From SB11 sp943370295 (GTDB lineage: Bacteria; Bacteroidota; Bacteroidia; UBA8524), in contig CALRQL020000005.1 in NCBI GenBank assembly GCA_943370295.1, forward strand, positions 1 to 64,000: 64,000 bases of DNA, read 5' to 3'. The position numbers were made by a program, and so were the translations under genes. The notes beneath the pieces are model-generated. The model was not told where the DNA came from and searched no databases. It saw only the letters and a program-made list of their open reading frames with translations. Every line of letters begins with the position of its first letter. Within the stretch, counting starts at the first letter, position 1. This document shows, piece after piece, positions 45,654-54,394 of the stretch.

Positions 45654-47246
45654 ATGTACTTGTTAATACCCGGCCGCCACCTACTGCTCACCAATTTTCA
45701 GTTCAATTATATCAACACCCTTGTGCAAGAAGGGTTACAAGATCAAAAGGATGTATATGGAAACCCCATTACCCTACAAGAACCCATTGAGGCGGTGGTT
45801 TTTGCCGTAACATCGGCCAATCACAGCAATACACGCCGTAACCCCCTGCCCTTTTACCTTCGGGCAATTTCTATACAAGGTTTCGGCAATCAACTTACAA
45901 TACCCGTTTACATATATGGGATAGACGATGTAGGCAACCTGCCCAATTTTGCTTCATACACTATAAAGCGCATCCGCCACGACAGTGATTTGCAACTGGA
46001 CATTAACCCTGCCAACACAGCGGTAATCTGCTCTACCCCTGTACTAACTATGTATGCGGAGTTAGGTTACACCATACTTCCGGCAGAGCTTACCAATATT
46101 AACACTTGGGAGTACAAAGCTCCTATGCCTTGGGACATTGTGGAGCGGATTGCCAATAGTGAAAACTGGACGAAAGACGCTTGGATTAGCGAGCATATTC
46201 ATCCCGCATCGCACAAAGTATGGACACAGTATGCGCTGGGTGAAAAAGTACAGCTATTGTTTAAAGATGCAATGATTGGCAACGACGGCGACCTGACGGA
46301 AACAAGGGATTATAACGTGTATGTGCGCCAAATGGATGACATAGCCGAAATGAAGTTTGATGATACGGCAAGGTATATACAACAGGGACGTATTGGCGAT
46401 ATTGGTTGTGCAGTAGGCTCGTGGATACGGTTGGCTTGCAAGCAGGAAAAATTGCGCGAAAGCGATTTTTACGGGGTAGAGGTTTCGAGGTATTTGTTTG
46501 AGTTGTGCCAACAACGCAAACTAAACGGTGAGTTTGCAAACCCCTTTGTGTTTTTCTCGCAAAAGAATGCCGTTACAGGATTAGTGTTTGAGCCTAACAG
46601 CATGAACACTATACACACTTCATCGCTTACGCATGAGATTGAATCGTACGGAAGTCGTGAAGATTTGCTGCAATTTATTAAAAACAGGTTTGCAGAGCTT
46701 GCCTCGGGCGGGGTTTGGATAAACCGCGACGTGGTAGCCCCTTACAATAAACACCGCGAGGTATATCTGTGGCTAAATGATACAGACGGGTACGACCAAG
46801 ATGTTTTTAAGGAGGTAGAGGAGCGAAAAGAGTTATCGGCACACTTGCGCGGCCTATCTACCTATGCAAGGTTTTTACGATTTGCAAACGATTTTAGAGC
46901 CACCGAAAGCTATAAACTGGAATATACCACTGAAGAGAGGGACGGTAAAAAGTTTGCCGTAACCAGCCTGCAAAATGCTGCCGAGTTTATGAGCCGAAAA
47001 GACTACACGGATAACTGGCGCAGCGAAATGCACGAAACGTTTTGTTTTTGGGATTTTGACGAGTGGCAACAGCAATTAAAAGACGCCGGGTTTGTTATCC
47101 ATCCCGAATCGGCGGCTTATACCAACGAGTGGATTGCCGAACACAGATGGAAAGACAAAGTAGCGTTGTTTGAACTTGAAAACGGAAACCTTGTACCCAT
47201 AAGTTACCCGCCAACCACCATGATACTGATTGGCGAAAAACAATAA
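45654..47246 (+). CDS. NMNAT-like nucleotidyltransferase domain fused to a class I methyltransferase
   Basis: The 530-residue protein has two parts. Residues 1-190 resemble NMN adenylyltransferase: LLIPGRHLLLTNFQFNYI at the ATP loop, VVFAVTSANHSNTRRNPLPFYLR (cf. GSAxxSxTxxNPFxxxER), and WDIVERIANSENW near the end (cf. the xTxIRxxIxxxxxW motif). The HxGH motif, however, is replaced by TNFQ, so catalysis is doubtful. Residues about 230-480 are a SAM methyltransferase with motif I RIGDIGCAVGSWIRLA and acidic strand 2 end (FYGVEVSRYL). It diverges from an NrtR-like gene. The combined function is unknown; a NAD-linked or nucleotide-linked methylation is inference. Confidence 0.75.
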   Translation: MYLLIPGRHLLLTNFQFNYINTLVQEGLQDQKDVYGNPITLQEPIEAVVFAVTSANHSNTRRNPLPFYLRAISIQGFGNQLTIPVYIYGIDDVGNLPNFASYTIKRIRHDSDLQLDINPANTAVICSTPVLTMYAELGYTILPAELTNINTWEYKAPMPWDIVERIANSENWTKDAWISEHIHPASHKVWTQYALGEKVQLLFKDAMIGNDGDLTETRDYNVYVRQMDDIAEMKFDDTARYIQQGRIGDIGCAVGSWIRLACKQEKLRESDFYGVEVSRYLFELCQQRKLNGEFANPFVFFSQKNAVTGLVFEPNSMNTIHTSSLTHEIESYGSREDLLQFIKNRFAELASGGVWINRDVVAPYNKHREVYLWLNDTDGYDQDVFKEVEERKELSAHLRGLSTYARFLRFANDFRATESYKLEYTTEERDGKKFAVTSLQNAAEFMSRKDYTDNWRSEMHETFCFWDFDEWQQQLKDAGFVIHPESAAYTNEWIAEHRWKDKVALFELENGNLVPISYPPTTMILIGEKQ

Positions 47247-47930
47247 TTACAAGGGGTTTAAATCTTCGATATCGACAATACCGTTTTGGATGGCGAAAAT
47301 AACCAGCCCGGCAGTGTTTTTACAGTTGGTTTTTTGCAACAGATTGTTTCGGTGCCCATCAACCGTGCGGGGACTTACAAATAGTTTATCGGCTATTTCC
47401 TGCGTGGTGTATTGAGCACAAATAAGGGTAAGTACTTCCTTCTCCTTTTTGGTGAGGTACAGATTATCGAATACGCTTTTTACCGGCGTTTTGTTGCCTT
47501 GCAGCATATTTTCGTTAATCAGCTTCATCACCACCTCATCGTAGTAATAACCGTTTTCCATCACCCCGCGTATGGCATCAATCACCTGCTTGCTGCTACT
47601 GTCTTTTGAAAGATAGGCCGAAACTCCGGCATCAATCATATTTATCACAAACGATTTGCTGAAATAACTGCTAAGGGCAATAATTTTAATTTGCGGATAG
47701 CGTTTCCTAATCTCTTTGGTACTCTCAACCCCGTTCAGTTCGGGCATTTTCAAGTCCATAAGCACCAAATCGGGCAAAGGTTGCTGCGCTAATTTATCAA
47801 TTAAAATTTTACCGTTTTCGGCTTCAAAAATAATTTCAAAATCTTCTTCGCCCTTTAATAACGCCGCAACACCTGTTCTAAACAGGGCTTCATCGTCGGC
47901 AATTGCAATACGGATAGTGTGTGTGTTCAT
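47247..47930 (-). CDS. NarL/FixJ-type response regulator
   Basis: The 227-residue regulator has a receiver domain (D12/D13, phospho-acceptor D59 in LVLMDLKMPELNG, K in AYLSKDSS) and a C-terminal LuxR-type helix-turn-helix (LTKKEKEVLTLICAQYTTQEI then ADKLFVSPRTVDGHRNNLL). It overlaps the kinase gene by 4 bp and its stop abuts the stop of the convergent methyltransferase gene. Confidence 0.95.
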   Translation of the reverse strand: MNTHTIRIAIADDEALFRTGVAALLKGEEDFEIIFEAENGKILIDKLAQQPLPDLVLMDLKMPELNGVESTKEIRKRYPQIKIIALSSYFSKSFVINMIDAGVSAYLSKDSSSKQVIDAIRGVMENGYYYDEVVMKLINENMLQGNKTPVKSVFDNLYLTKKEKEVLTLICAQYTTQEIADKLFVSPRTVDGHRNNLLQKTNCKNTAGLVIFAIQNGIVDIEDLNPL

Positions 47931-48715
47931 AGGGGGTATTTAATTAATAATAAAACGCCCATTCCTTTTCCTTCTTCGGTCTTGTATTTCAGATTTGCAT
48001 TTAGCATTTCGGCACGGTTTTCAATATTTTGCAAACCAAGACCTTTACCGGCCTTTTCTAAATCAAACCCTTTACCATTGTCTCTATACGAGTAATAAAG
48101 CCCTTTTTCGCTTTCAGCAAGTTCAAGGGCAAGTTGAGTAGCTTTTCCGTGTTTAAGTGAGTTATTAACTAACTCTTGCGAAATTCTGAAAATATTTAAC
48201 TGTTGTTCTTCACTAAAATGGCTTTCGTCTATTTCAACCTCACATTTGGTCTCCACTCCGCCACCTACCGCCACATCTTCAAACAGTTCTTTAAGCGCTG
48301 CGCCCAAACCGAATTTCTCTAACACGGGCGGCAGTAGTTTGTGCGAAATCTGGCGGGTGCTTTGTATGGTTTTAGAGGTGAGCGACAAAATACCGTCGGC
48401 CAAAACAGGTTTAGGGCCTATTTCATCAGCAAGGCGGCTGGCGTTTTGATAAATAATGGTAAGTGCGGCACCAATATCGTCGTGCAAATCGCGGGCAATG
48501 TTTCTTCTTTCTTCTTCTTGCGCCATCAGCACCGCGTGCAGCATTTGCGTTTTGTGTTTCAGCTCCATTTCATTGCGTTTTATCTCTTCGCTTAAGATTT
48601 TCTTTTTAGAAAATGTATAGATGAACACCACCGTTAAGGCCAACAGCAATGCCATTAATACAAAAAACACAATAAGGTTTATAATATTCTCTTGGCCGGG
48701 TATAGGGTTTTCCAT
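47927..48715 (-). CDS. NarX-type sensor histidine kinase
   Basis: The 262-residue kinase has one N-terminal membrane segment (IINLIVFFVLMALLLALTVVFIY region), a coiled coil, the HisKA_3 box EERRNIARDLHDDIGAAL with phospho-acceptor His, and an HATPase domain (FRISQELVNNSLKHGKA, then DNGKGFD, then GKGLGLQNIENRAEML). The ATG at MENPIPGQ was preferred over upstream in-frame codons. It overlaps both neighbours, the 7TM gene by 37 bp. It has no obvious sensor domain of its own. Confidence 0.92.
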   Translation of the reverse strand: MENPIPGQENIINLIVFFVLMALLLALTVVFIYTFSKKKILSEEIKRNEMELKHKTQMLHAVLMAQEEERRNIARDLHDDIGAALTIIYQNASRLADEIGPKPVLADGILSLTSKTIQSTRQISHKLLPPVLEKFGLGAALKELFEDVAVGGGVETKCEVEIDESHFSEEQQLNIFRISQELVNNSLKHGKATQLALELAESEKGLYYSYRDNGKGFDLEKAGKGLGLQNIENRAEMLNANLKYKTEEGKGMGVLLLIKYPL

Positions 48716-49341
48716 ATATCCACAAATATCAGCAATACAAAAATGATATGCAGTAATACATTTAAAATCCAAACCACCATTTGGGGAGCCAAATCCATTT
48801 TGGCCAAATAATCACCAAATAGAAAAATTACCGAGGAGCCTGAAAAATATATGAGAATAGCAGCATTTATGAGTGGGAAGCGAACTTTTTCTTTTCCCAC
48901 TATTGAATACAAATAAAAAAAAACTGCATACCCAACAAACAAGAGGTTGGTTATAAAATATAACAAGCCGCCCAATTGAGCAATCATGTTATTCCAATGA
49001 ATTAAGTATTGAGAAACTAAGTATGCAGTTGCTATTACAGCGGAAACAATTATAACGTAACTAATTTGATTATTGCCAAACAACTTAAAGTAATAACTGG
49101 TTATCCATATTAGCTGTACAAAAAGAAAAATATGAAAAATTTGCGTATTTGGAATAGACAGCTTACCCATAATCAGTGAAACTGCACCTACGACAAATAC
49201 AAGAGGCTCAAAAATAGAAAACACCTTTAGTGTATCTGGTAGTTTTCCATAGTTCTTGAGCAGTATTATCGTTAAAAAAAAATACAGGGCTATATCAAGA
49301 TATGTTAAAAAATGATATAGCCCAAATAGTGTATTTTGCAT
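48679..49341 (-). CDS. Seven-span membrane protein, candidate sensor partner
   Basis: The 220-residue protein has about six to seven hydrophobic segments (for example IALYFFLTIILLK, IIVSAVIATAYLVSQYL, VWILNVLLHIIFVLLIFV) and little else, with no recognised family. Its gene overlaps the sensor-poor kinase gene by 37 bp, so it is a reasonable candidate for the input module of that two-component system; this is inference from context. Confidence 0.7.
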   Translation of the reverse strand: MQNTLFGLYHFLTYLDIALYFFLTIILLKNYGKLPDTLKVFSIFEPLVFVVGAVSLIMGKLSIPNTQIFHIFLFVQLIWITSYYFKLFGNNQISYVIIVSAVIATAYLVSQYLIHWNNMIAQLGGLLYFITNLLFVGYAVFFYLYSIVGKEKVRFPLINAAILIYFSGSSVIFLFGDYLAKMDLAPQMVVWILNVLLHIIFVLLIFVDIWKTLYPAKRIL

Positions 49342-49347
49342 AACACG

Positions 49348-49692
49348 TTACAGTACTTCTTCTTCAGGCTTCCTGCCACTCAAAGGCCCAGTGCCGCATA
49401 CAGGAGGACAAGGCTGAGTAAAATCATAAATGTGCTGCCCGTGTACAGGATTCACCATTGTTTGACCGGTATCGTCAACCCCAACCAACATAAATTTATA
49501 TTCACCTTCTGGGGTAATACCTAAAACGCCACGTGCATTTGCCACGCCCATTTCATCAATTACTTGTTGCAAATCGGCCAAAGGAATTAAAAAGCTCTTT
49601 AATTTCATTGGATCAAATGCTTGACTGGTAGATGCAATCCAGTTTTGTTGCCAAACTTCAGCTTCGGGAAGGGAAATAGTGTTTACTGCCAT
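49348..49692 (-). CDS. Small uncharacterised protein with a Cys/Pro tail
   Basis: The 114-residue cytoplasmic protein has no signal peptide. It contains a helical first part (VWQQNWIASTSQAFDPMKLKS), a strand-rich middle (EYKFMLVGVDDTG) and a tail with FTQPCPPVCGTGPLSG. No family was recognised. A good promoter precedes it, and the next gene of the 7TM operon starts 6 bp after its stop, so it may be the first cistron of that operon. Confidence 0.65.
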   Translation of the reverse strand: MAVNTISLPEAEVWQQNWIASTSQAFDPMKLKSFLIPLADLQQVIDEMGVANARGVLGITPEGEYKFMLVGVDDTGQTMVNPVHGQHIYDFTQPCPPVCGTGPLSGRKPEEEVL

Positions 49693-49715
49693 ATTGATGT
49701 GTGTTTTATATGTAC

Positions 49716-49745
49716 CAAAGTTAGTTTTCTTTAGGGTTATTGCAA
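49716..49745 (-). promoter_or_regulatory. Promoter of the small Cys/Pro protein gene and the two-component operon
   Basis: The minus strand has TTG (-33) and TAACTTTG (-7) separated by 19 bp, 24 bp before the ATG. Confidence 0.6.
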
Positions 49746-49979
49746 CAGGTGATGTACATAAACCTTTTGTTAATTCTGCTATCCACTCACCAAATCAATT
49801 TTTTAGCTATTAATTATTTTTTTGTTGCAAGCAGATAAAAACATCTGTTTTTTACTTCCGTTAGAAGTAACCGCATTTATGTGGTTTTATCACCTGTCCT
49901 TTGTTAAACATTTGAGTCGTATTTGTTTATCACAAAACATACGCTCAATTAATTTTTAACCACTTTAACTATCAAAATT

Positions 49980-50876
49980 ATGACTGCATCTGCACAAACA
50001 CTAAGCGGTTGGTCGGCTCCAAGGGAGCTTACAGACCGCGCAACCCGTAACATGCCTGCTTTGGCAACCAATGGCAGCCTTATCTGCATGGCTTGGAGAG
50101 GCTTGGGTCAAGACAACATTTGGGTATCTGTATCAAACGACAACGGACATTCATGGACTGCCCAAAAAGAACTTACTGACCGTTCTACTGCCAATGCTCC
50201 TGCATTGTGTGTAATTAACGGCAGGTTTATCATGGCTTGGAGAGGAACCGGACAGAACAATATTTGGACCTCATACTCAACTGACGGCTTAAACTGGAGC
50301 GCACAAGTTGAGCTACAAGACCGTGCTACTACTAACAATCCATCGTTGGCCGGTGTTGATGGCATAGGCGCTGTAATGGCATGGCGCGGACTTGACCAAG
50401 CTAACATCTGGATTTCTACTTCGAGTGACGGTATTACCTGGAGCCCACAAGTTGAGCTGCAAGACCGCGCCACCCAAAGCGGCCCTGCCGTTAGCGGAAC
50501 CAACACCCAAGGCGGTTTGTTTGCCATGCTATGGCGTGGCTTAGACCAAGATAACCTTTGGAAATCAAACTCACAAAACGGTGCTAACTGGAGCCCCCAA
50601 AGCGAGATTACTACCAGTGCTACTGTTGACAGCCCCGGCTTAACTCACTCTGATTCATTGGGTGTATTTTATGCAGGCTGGCACGGATTAAATGCGCCAA
50701 ACAACCCCAACATTTTTGTATCGTGGTCAACTGATGGCATTAACTATGCCCCGCAAGTGGATACAGGTATGCAATCGCAAAACGGGCCTGCACTAACACC
50801 CGCGGGCAATGGTTTGTTGATGGCATTTAGGGGACAAGACAAAAACAATATTTTTGTTGCTAACCTAAACTCGTAA
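49980..50876 (+). CDS. Six-repeat beta-propeller (lectin-like) protein without signal peptide
   Basis: The 298-residue protein consists of about six repeats of 45-50 residues following the pattern ExxDRATxxxPxLA...MAWRGLxQxNIWxSxSxDGxxWSxQ. This resembles BNR/sialidase-like or lectin propellers. The first residues (MTASAQTLSGW) show no signal peptide, so it is cytoplasmic or leaves by another route. The repeats are very regular, implying recent duplication or strong constraint. Ligand unknown. It has a strong terminator. Confidence 0.75.
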   Translation: MTASAQTLSGWSAPRELTDRATRNMPALATNGSLICMAWRGLGQDNIWVSVSNDNGHSWTAQKELTDRSTANAPALCVINGRFIMAWRGTGQNNIWTSYSTDGLNWSAQVELQDRATTNNPSLAGVDGIGAVMAWRGLDQANIWISTSSDGITWSPQVELQDRATQSGPAVSGTNTQGGLFAMLWRGLDQDNLWKSNSQNGANWSPQSEITTSATVDSPGLTHSDSLGVFYAGWHGLNAPNNPNIFVSWSTDGINYAPQVDTGMQSQNGPALTPAGNGLLMAFRGQDKNNIFVANLNS

Positions 50877-50897
50877 TACACTAAACTACTGCTCTGT

Positions 50898-50931
50898 AGG
50901 CCGGTTGTGCAATGTGCACACCGGCCTTTTT
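50898..50931 (+). terminator. Terminator of the propeller gene
   Basis: An 8-bp GC-rich stem (AGGCCGGT and ACCGGCCT) with an inner hairpin is followed by TTTTT, 22 bp past the stop. Confidence 0.9.
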
Positions 50932-51010
50932 ATTTACAACCTTTCACGTCGCTTTGGGTGATATAACTTTTTAATCTTATTGTTGTTGTTTATTTTAACA
51001 TATAAAGTCC

Positions 51011-51805
51011 ATGTTGTACCATAAAACATATAACCACCCCACATCGCAGGTATGGGTAGTGTTTGTGCACGGTGCCGGTGGCAGCTCAAACGTTTGGTAC
51101 AAACAGGTAAAAGATTTTAGGACGCATTTTAATGTGCTGCTGATAGACTTGCGCGGACACGGTAAATCGCAAAATGTATTTAGTGAAGTATGGCAAAGCA
51201 AGTACACGTTTGAAGATGTGAGCAAAGACGTATTGGATGTACTTGATTTTTTGAAGATACAAAAGGCACATTTTGTTGGCATTTCGCTGGGCACAATTAT
51301 CATAAGAACGATTGCCGAAATAAACCCTGAACGCATAGAATCGCTGATATTAGGAGGCGCAGTTACCCGCCTCACCATTAAATCGCGCATATTGGTAAAT
51401 GTGGGCAATGCTATTAAACGTCTTATCCCGTATATGTGGTTGTACAAAATTTATGCGTGGATATTACTACCCAAAGCCAACCATGCGCAATCGCGCAACT
51501 TGTTTATAAAAGAAGCTAAAAACCTATACCAAAAAGAGTTTTTACGCTGGTTTAAACTTACCAAAGACTTGAATCCGCTGCTTAAACTGTTTAGGGAGAA
51601 GCCTTTGCAATTGCCTATTTTTTATGTGATGGGCGAAGAGGATTATATGTTTTTGGAACCTGTGCGCGAAATGGTAAAAACACATCTTAACAGTACTTTG
51701 TATGTGATTGAAAATTGCGGTCACGTGGTAAATGTGGAACGTCCCGAAGTATTTAACAGCGTAGCAATAGGGTATATAGCCGCTTTTGAAACAAACGCAG
51801 GCTAA
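51011..51805 (+). CDS. Alpha/beta hydrolase
   Basis: The 264-residue enzyme has the oxyanion HGAGGSSNVW motif, the nucleophile elbow GISLG (Ser), the late acid region and the catalytic His in NCGHVVNVERPE. The lid region is Lys/Arg-rich (NVGNAIKRLIPYMWLYKI). Substrate is unknown; it is similar to esterase/2-hydroxymuconate hydrolase-like folds. Confidence 0.9.
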   Translation: MLYHKTYNHPTSQVWVVFVHGAGGSSNVWYKQVKDFRTHFNVLLIDLRGHGKSQNVFSEVWQSKYTFEDVSKDVLDVLDFLKIQKAHFVGISLGTIIIRTIAEINPERIESLILGGAVTRLTIKSRILVNVGNAIKRLIPYMWLYKIYAWILLPKANHAQSRNLFIKEAKNLYQKEFLRWFKLTKDLNPLLKLFREKPLQLPIFYVMGEEDYMFLEPVREMVKTHLNSTLYVIENCGHVVNVERPEVFNSVAIGYIAAFETNAG

Positions 51806-51860
51806 GGTTTGGCGTTTCCATTAATCATTTATGCTTAATGTCTTTTTAACTCATATTGCT

Positions 51861-51868
51861 TAGATTTG
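51861..51868 (+). promoter_or_regulatory. Candidate -7 element for the CarboxypepD-like/Rieske operon
   Basis: TAGATTTG fits TAnnTTTG and ends 6 bp before the ATG, implying a nearly leaderless transcript. Confidence 0.5.
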
Positions 51869-51874
51869 CTATTA

Positions 51875-52561
51875 ATGAAAAAGTTTGCCTATATACTATC
51901 GGTGGTGGGGGCATTTATAGCCCTGCAAAGCGGGTTGTATGCGCAAAACAAAAAATACACCCTCACAGGCACGGTGTATGATTCTATCACGGCAAAGCCC
52001 ATAAATAAGGCAATGGTGCTGATTTCAGGCACTAAATATCTTGATAGTTCTGACTCTGACGGTTCATTTAAAATTGACAACTTGGTGCCGGGTACTAATA
52101 ACCTTGTTGTTACTGCACCGGGCTATGATACCGGTATGATGCGTTTTGAAATACGCAAAAACATGAAGCTGAATGTGAAGTTAATGCCACAGCCTAAAGA
52201 TACTTTAACCAACACAGGCAAAAAAGATACAGTGGCAAAGGCTGATAGTGCAAAAAAGCTCCCCCTTACAACTGAAAAAATTGAGAAGAAACAAAAGGAA
52301 AAGAAAAAGAGACACGCGCTAACGGATGCGGATAAGGAGCAAATGCGTGTATTGATTGAGGATGTGATTTTCTCAAAATCAATATATTTTCAGAAAATTA
52401 AGGATAAAAAGAAAAGTGTGTGGCTATCGGGCAGTTTCTCTATTGATACCGGATATTTATACGAGTTTGAGGCAAAATTCTCAAAGAAACCCGAAGGCGG
52501 TTTTGAGTTATTATGGCTTGAATTTGAAATGAAAGGCCGAAACATGAACGGGCCACAATGA
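51875..52561 (+). CDS. Secreted CarboxypepD_reg-like protein
   Basis: The 228-residue exported protein (signal peptide ending near GLYAQ) has a CarboxypepD_reg-like beta-sandwich (about 25-105; YTLTGTVYDSITAKPINKAMV, LVPGTNNLVVTAPGY), a Lys-rich linker and a C-terminal mixed region (DVIFSKSIYFQKIKDKKKSVW). It overlaps the Rieske gene by 4 bp. Function unknown; these modules often occur in envelope proteins. Confidence 0.78.
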   Translation: MKKFAYILSVVGAFIALQSGLYAQNKKYTLTGTVYDSITAKPINKAMVLISGTKYLDSSDSDGSFKIDNLVPGTNNLVVTAPGYDTGMMRFEIRKNMKLNVKLMPQPKDTLTNTGKKDTVAKADSAKKLPLTTEKIEKKQKEKKKRHALTDADKEQMRVLIEDVIFSKSIYFQKIKDKKKSVWLSGSFSIDTGYLYEFEAKFSKKPEGGFELLWLEFEMKGRNMNGPQ

Positions 52562-53043
52562 CCCGAAAAGAATTTATAGAACTTACAGGGCTAACTATGG
52601 CAACTTTTTGTGTTGGCTGCACTAAAATCGATTTTTTGCCTCAGGAAATTATTGCTACGCAAGATACAGGCTATCGTGATACTGCCGAACGCCGACCGAG
52701 ACCAAGTTTGCAGGGACCTCACCCCCCTCCTCCCCCTAAATTTGATTTTACGATTGATTTGGATAATGCAACCAACGCTGCCTTGCTTATTGATGGCGGG
52801 TTTATGCATTTTGAAACGATAATTGTGGCCCGAACCCTTGCCGGACAATATATAGCTGCGCAAAAAAACTGCACACACAATGGGGTTGAGATTAATTATA
52901 ACGGCACCAATAACCGGTATGAGTGCCCCGGGCACGGCTCTGTGTTTGCTAATGATGGTAATGTGCTGTTAGGGCCAGCCCAAACAGCTCTTAAAACTTA
53001 TAAAACCCAACTAAACGGTAAGTTGCTGCGCGTTTTTGAGTAG
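52558..53043 (+). CDS. Rieske [2Fe-2S] protein with N-terminal export signal
   Basis: The 161-residue protein carries the Rieske ligands: CTHNG and CPGHGS, with two Cys and two His. The N-terminus (ELTGLTMATFCVGC) is a probable lipoprotein or anchor signal. A proline-rich stretch (RPRPSLQGPHPPPPPKF) precedes the domain. Electron-transfer partner unknown. It is translationally coupled to the gene before it. Confidence 0.88.
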   Translation: MTRKEFIELTGLTMATFCVGCTKIDFLPQEIIATQDTGYRDTAERRPRPSLQGPHPPPPPKFDFTIDLDNATNAALLIDGGFMHFETIIVARTLAGQYIAAQKNCTHNGVEINYNGTNNRYECPGHGSVFANDGNVLLGPAQTALKTYKTQLNGKLLRVFE

Positions 53044-53114
53044 CCGTTTTCGCTACTATAGTATGGATGAGTAATAAATTAAACACAGGGTTAAAACCAC
53101 TGCAAACACTATGG

Positions 53115-54113
53115 CTATATAAAACTTTCGGCAAGTTTGCGCATTTCGGGGCCTGCGGCTTTTTTCTCATACAAAATGCGGTAAATGGTATTTAGCAAGG
53201 GCATTTTATAATCCAACTCTTTGCAAATTTCATACATGCTTAAGGTGGCATAATACCCTTCGGCCACCATACTCATTTCAAGCTGTGCGGTTTTTACGCT
53301 ATATCCTTTACCAATCATATTGCCAAAGGTGCGGTTGCGGCTAAACTGGCTGTAAGCAGTAACCAGCAAATCACCCAAATAAGGGCTTTGTTCAATATGG
53401 CGGTCGCGGTTACCCACGTGGTCAAGAAAATTTTTCATTTCCTCCATGGCATTTGTAATCAGTACCGCCTGAAAATTATCACCATAGCCCAGCCCGTGGC
53501 AAATGCCCGCTGCAATGGCATAGATGTTTTTAAGTATTGATGCATACTCAACCCCCACAATATCCTTGCTTACTGTGGTTTTTATGTACCGTACCGATAG
53601 CATATCGGCCACCAATTGGGCATTCTTTTTTGAGGCTCCGGCAATGGTAAGGTAGCTAAGTTTTTCAAGGGCAACCTCTTCGGCGTGGCAGGGACCGGCT
53701 ATCACAACAATCTTCTTTTCCGGAATATCAAACTGCTGACGGAAAAAATCATTCAGCACTTGATGGGTTTGCGGCACCACCCCTTTAACTGCCGATACCA
53801 TGATTTTTCCTTTTAGGGCGTTTTTTGGTAAATTTTTAAAAGCATCGTACACAAATGCAGAAGGAATGGCCGTAATAATAATATCGGCTTCCGTTATTAC
53901 CCACTCAAAATCGCTGCTTAAATCAATTTTTTCAGTAGGTACGGTAACTGAGTTGATGTAGTTGGGGTTATGGCGGTGTTTCTTTATGTATTCAATATTC
54001 TCTGGGTTGCGAAGCCACCAAATCAGCTTCGCCCCGTTATCGTGGTACTTGTCCGTTAGGATTTTTATAATTGCGGTGGCCCAACTGCCGCCGCCTACAA
54101 CAGCTACTTTCAT
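53115..54113 (-). CDS. gpsA: Glycerol-3-phosphate dehydrogenase [NAD(P)+]
   Basis: GpsA reduces dihydroxyacetone phosphate to sn-glycerol-3-phosphate for phospholipid synthesis. The 332-residue protein has the Rossmann motif VGGGSWATAI, AVKGVVPQ, VIAGPCHAEEV and the catalytic Lys region in YASILKNIYAIAAGICHGLGYGDN. Length normal. It supplies the backbone for the PlsX-CdsA-PssA-Psd route. Confidence 0.96.
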   Translation of the reverse strand: MKVAVVGGGSWATAIIKILTDKYHDNGAKLIWWLRNPENIEYIKKHRHNPNYINSVTVPTEKIDLSSDFEWVITEADIIITAIPSAFVYDAFKNLPKNALKGKIMVSAVKGVVPQTHQVLNDFFRQQFDIPEKKIVVIAGPCHAEEVALEKLSYLTIAGASKKNAQLVADMLSVRYIKTTVSKDIVGVEYASILKNIYAIAAGICHGLGYGDNFQAVLITNAMEEMKNFLDHVGNRDRHIEQSPYLGDLLVTAYSQFSRNRTFGNMIGKGYSVKTAQLEMSMVAEGYYATLSMYEICKELDYKMPLLNTIYRILYEKKAAGPEMRKLAESFI

Positions 54114-54394
54114 TCTACAGGCTAAACCACAAAAGTACGGGTTTTTAAAAACATGGCACCAAATGTTATTTAGTTTCCCCCGATAGTAATTTAAAAAGCG
54201 AATGCCTTTTAGTAATCATGTGTACTTTTTTATAGTATAATGATTGACTTGTAATGTTTTGATTGTTTTGGCAATAATTCATAAAGCAGTCTTTCATCGA
54301 AAATTCACTGCAAGAGAATTCATTTATTATATTAAACCATATTTTGCATACTATTAACTATCATCAAACTATCATTACTTAACTTACCAAAAAC

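Noticed and set aside
49880..49925. Promoter for the six-repeat propeller gene
   Set aside because: Several TTTG sequences are present, but none has TAnnTTTG at the expected spacing.
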